DNA of 64,000 nt from Candidatus Albibeggiatoa sp. nov. NOAA. Lineage in GTDB: Bacteria; Pseudomonadota; Gammaproteobacteria; Beggiatoales; Beggiatoaceae. The notes under the pieces are model-generated. The model saw nothing but the letters and a program-made list of their open reading frames with translations. It was not told where the DNA came from and made no database searches. A program made the translations under genes and the position numbers. This document shows, piece by piece, positions 62,455 through 64,000 of this stretch (within the stretch, counting starts at the first letter, position 1; each line of letters opens with the position of its first letter). The stretch spans positions 310,001 through 374,000 of the forward strand of contig JAOXRS010000066.1 in the NCBI GenBank assembly GCA_025800385.1, written 5' to 3'.

Positions 62455-63408
62455 TCACGTTATAAAATCGGGTAATACTTCATCTGCTAAACGTTTTAAG
62501 GTTGTGTCTATATCTGCTCGGTTAAAACGCAAGTTAATTGCAACATGATTAACACCTATTTCTTCCAACAACTTCAAATGTGCACGAAGGTGATATGCGC
62601 CCACTCGGTAACCCAAATGAATCGGCTGTGGAGATATATCAGGGTCTTCAGTCAAATCAACATAAAGCGATTGCATGACAGGTTGATCTGGCCTATTTGC
62701 GGCCTTAACTCTAGCTCGCCAGTCATTAATCACTTTGGATTGTGCGACGATATGACGAGGATAAGTGATCCATCCTTCTCCATGGTTTGCAACCCAATCT
62801 GGGTGTTGTTGGCTACCACCTGTGATGAGTAAAGGTATTTTTTCTGATGTTGGTTTAGGTAGCATATCTATACCGTTACTCAGGCTGCCAAAGTCGTTCT
62901 TAAATACAGGCTTATCTTCCCACATATGTCTAATATAATCAAAGCTTTCACGAAAGCGAACCCCACACTCTTCAAAAGGCAAATTAAGTGCAGGATACTC
63001 CTCTGGCCTATCACCTGACGCAACCCCTAAAATCAATCTGCCACCAGATAACACATCGACACTCGCCGCCGCCTTAGCAACATGAGCAGGATGTCTTAGC
63101 GGTAGGACAATACTTGCTGTACCAAGCGCAATTTGTTTTGTTTGAGCAGCTAAAAAGCCCAGATAAACAAAAGGATCATACATTTGACCAGCATCTCCAA
63201 ACGAAGGCACATTAAATGGTACATCTCTTAGCCAAATAGCAGAAAATCCTAAACTTTCGGTTAACTGCACCCGTTCCAAATGGTGCATCATTGTTGGCAC
63301 TGGCTTCATTGAATATGCTTCTAATGGGATTACTAAACCTAAACTTAAGCGGTTTGGACGAAATATCGTATTGTATGCTTTGTTAATAGTTTGAAATTTT
63401 TTCGACAT
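62455..63408 (-). CDS. LLM class flavin-dependent oxidoreductase
   Basis: Luciferase-like monooxygenase family protein of about 317 aa. The start is taken as ATG 63408 (MSKKFQTINKAYN), with GTGGAA upstream; an open extension to 63453 is possible. The TIM-barrel is recognised by LVIPLEAYSMKPVPTMM, LERVQLTESLGFSAIWLRDV, KQIALGTASIVLPLRHP, SGGRLILGVASGDRPEEYPA and LLITGGSQQHPDWVANHGEG. These fit the small LLM subgroup TIGR03571. Such enzymes use FMN, or F420 in actinobacteria, and act on aldehydes, nitro or sulfonate substrates; the substrate here is unknown. Operon leader for the SDR gene. Confidence 0.9.
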   Translation of the reverse strand: MSKKFQTINKAYNTIFRPNRLSLGLVIPLEAYSMKPVPTMMHHLERVQLTESLGFSAIWLRDVPFNVPSFGDAGQMYDPFVYLGFLAAQTKQIALGTASIVLPLRHPAHVAKAAASVDVLSGGRLILGVASGDRPEEYPALNLPFEECGVRFRESFDYIRHMWEDKPVFKNDFGSLSNGIDMLPKPTSEKIPLLITGGSQQHPDWVANHGEGWITYPRHIVAQSKVINDWRARVKAANRPDQPVMQSLYVDLTEDPDISPQPIHLGYRVGAYHLRAHLKLLEEIGVNHVAINLRFNRADIDTTLKRLADEVLPDFIT

Positions 63409-64000
63409 ATTGAATTCCACTTGATGTTTTTTGCAAAGCAAATGGTTACACACTAAAATTCATTGTTCAAAAAATTTTATAGTCTCATAAAAATTGAATT
63501 TGATATTTAACGGGGTAACTCAGAAAAAAATGGATTTATAGAACCGATTTAAAGTGTATGGAAGAGTATTAAACTGGGGTTAAGGATGTAAGAAATAATG
63601 CTCAAAGTTTGTAACAAGAGATTTACAGCGTTCAATCCAAGCATTAGAATGTTCGCTGACTTTGGTTTGTTTTATACCTTTGGGTTTATCTTTAGTTTTT
63701 ATAACAATTGGGCTTCGTGTATTGTTATATAGCTCAGTTATAGTAAATATAAGAGTATTGGCATTATTACGCAATATATGCTTAGTTAACCTAAGTTAAT
63801 AAATTTGTGCAATGCAATATAAGAAGTTTACTAAAACTACTATTTACAAAACTTATGCTTTATAATAAGATTTTTATACAATTGTTATAGGTAATGTATT
63901 GATAGTAAAAAAGTCTAAATATTAGTTGTAACTAATATATAAAATAACACTAGACTATAACAAATGATTATGCGTATCATATACGACTTATAATATATTT
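63409..64000. other. End region with possible transposase remnant
   Basis: About 590 nt, AT-rich, upstream of the LLM operon. The only coding-like piece is the transposase-like fragment at 63580-63774. The last 220 nt show no gene, repeat or RNA structure; the operon promoter should be near 63410-63560, but no clear pair of boxes was found. Confidence 0.4.
63580..63774 (-). pseudogene. Possible transposase C-terminal fragment
   Basis: A 64-codon frame contains HSNAWIERCKSLVTNFEHYF, which resembles the VERSNAWMDxFKxLxxRFE segment of IS5-type transposases near the catalytic Glu. The remainder (a polar stretch with KTKDKPKGIKQTKV) also fits a C-terminal piece. No start signals, inverted repeats or the rest of the transposase are visible, so it is at best an insertion-sequence remnant. 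Confidence 0.35.

Overview
The window is a chromosomal segment of an AT-rich (by eye about 40% G+C) Gram-negative bacterium. AceE is of the homodimeric type and the E2 subunit carries three lipoyl domains. There are also DUF2058 and YbeL-type zinc-ribbon proteins, PrpF, HemW, short-chain PHB genes, a Tat-exported PhoX and very large Ig/SdrD_B-type exported proteins. Together these point to a gammaproteobacterium, and I infer a Thiotrichales/Beggiatoa-like sulfur bacterium; the genus is an inference from gene content only. I see no rRNA, tRNA, CRISPR array, complete insertion sequence or prophage.

Layout. 1-9 kb: a DUF262-like gene cut by the window edge, an orphan TAXI binding protein, a gingipain-like C25 peptidase, a GNAT and a SET-domain protein. 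Then comes a P1B-like ATPase without the CPC motif, followed on the same strand by an exported NIF3-insert/CutA-like protein. 9-16 kb: a 1500-residue SdrD_B/DUF11 surface protein with an intrinsic terminator, DUF2058 and DUF2726-like genes and an orphan DctP lipoprotein. 16-24 kb: a sigma/anti-sigma pair overlapping by 1 nt, an HcaT-like MFS gene translationally coupled to aroC, a three-domain sugar-phosphate transferase/GT26 fusion, and murG outside a dcw cluster. 24-35 kb: a 1791-residue exported protein built of Ig, Fn3, 26-residue solenoid and octapeptide repeats, a frameshifted LRR gene, PhoX with a candidate Pho box, and an exported RCC1-repeat protein.

35-45 kb: a GT4 glycosyltransferase, hemW, a SpoIIE-type phosphatase receptor, phaB and a phasin gene with near-consensus promoters and a shared TGCA-type motif, a coiled-coil membrane protein, pncB, and rfbC/rfbA. 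45-54 kb: a membrane-anchored Mrr-family nuclease, the aceE-aceF operon, a KAP-family P-loop NTPase and a decayed ORF. 54-64 kb: thiG, orphan glcE, prpF with a YbeL-type gene, a large hybrid histidine kinase, an LLM oxidoreductase/SDR operon and a possible transposase remnant.

How the parts fit: housekeeping metabolism (PDH, aroC, thiG, hemW, pncB, PHB synthesis) is interleaved with envelope functions (dTDP-sugar supply, undecaprenyl-linked sugar transfer, GT4, large adhesin-like proteins) and signalling. The features most worth a second look are the fused transferase with a catalytically dead N-terminal copy, the unusual ATPase and its exported partner, the shared motif at the two PHB promoters, the membrane-hairpin Mrr nuclease, and the double-solenoid giant protein.
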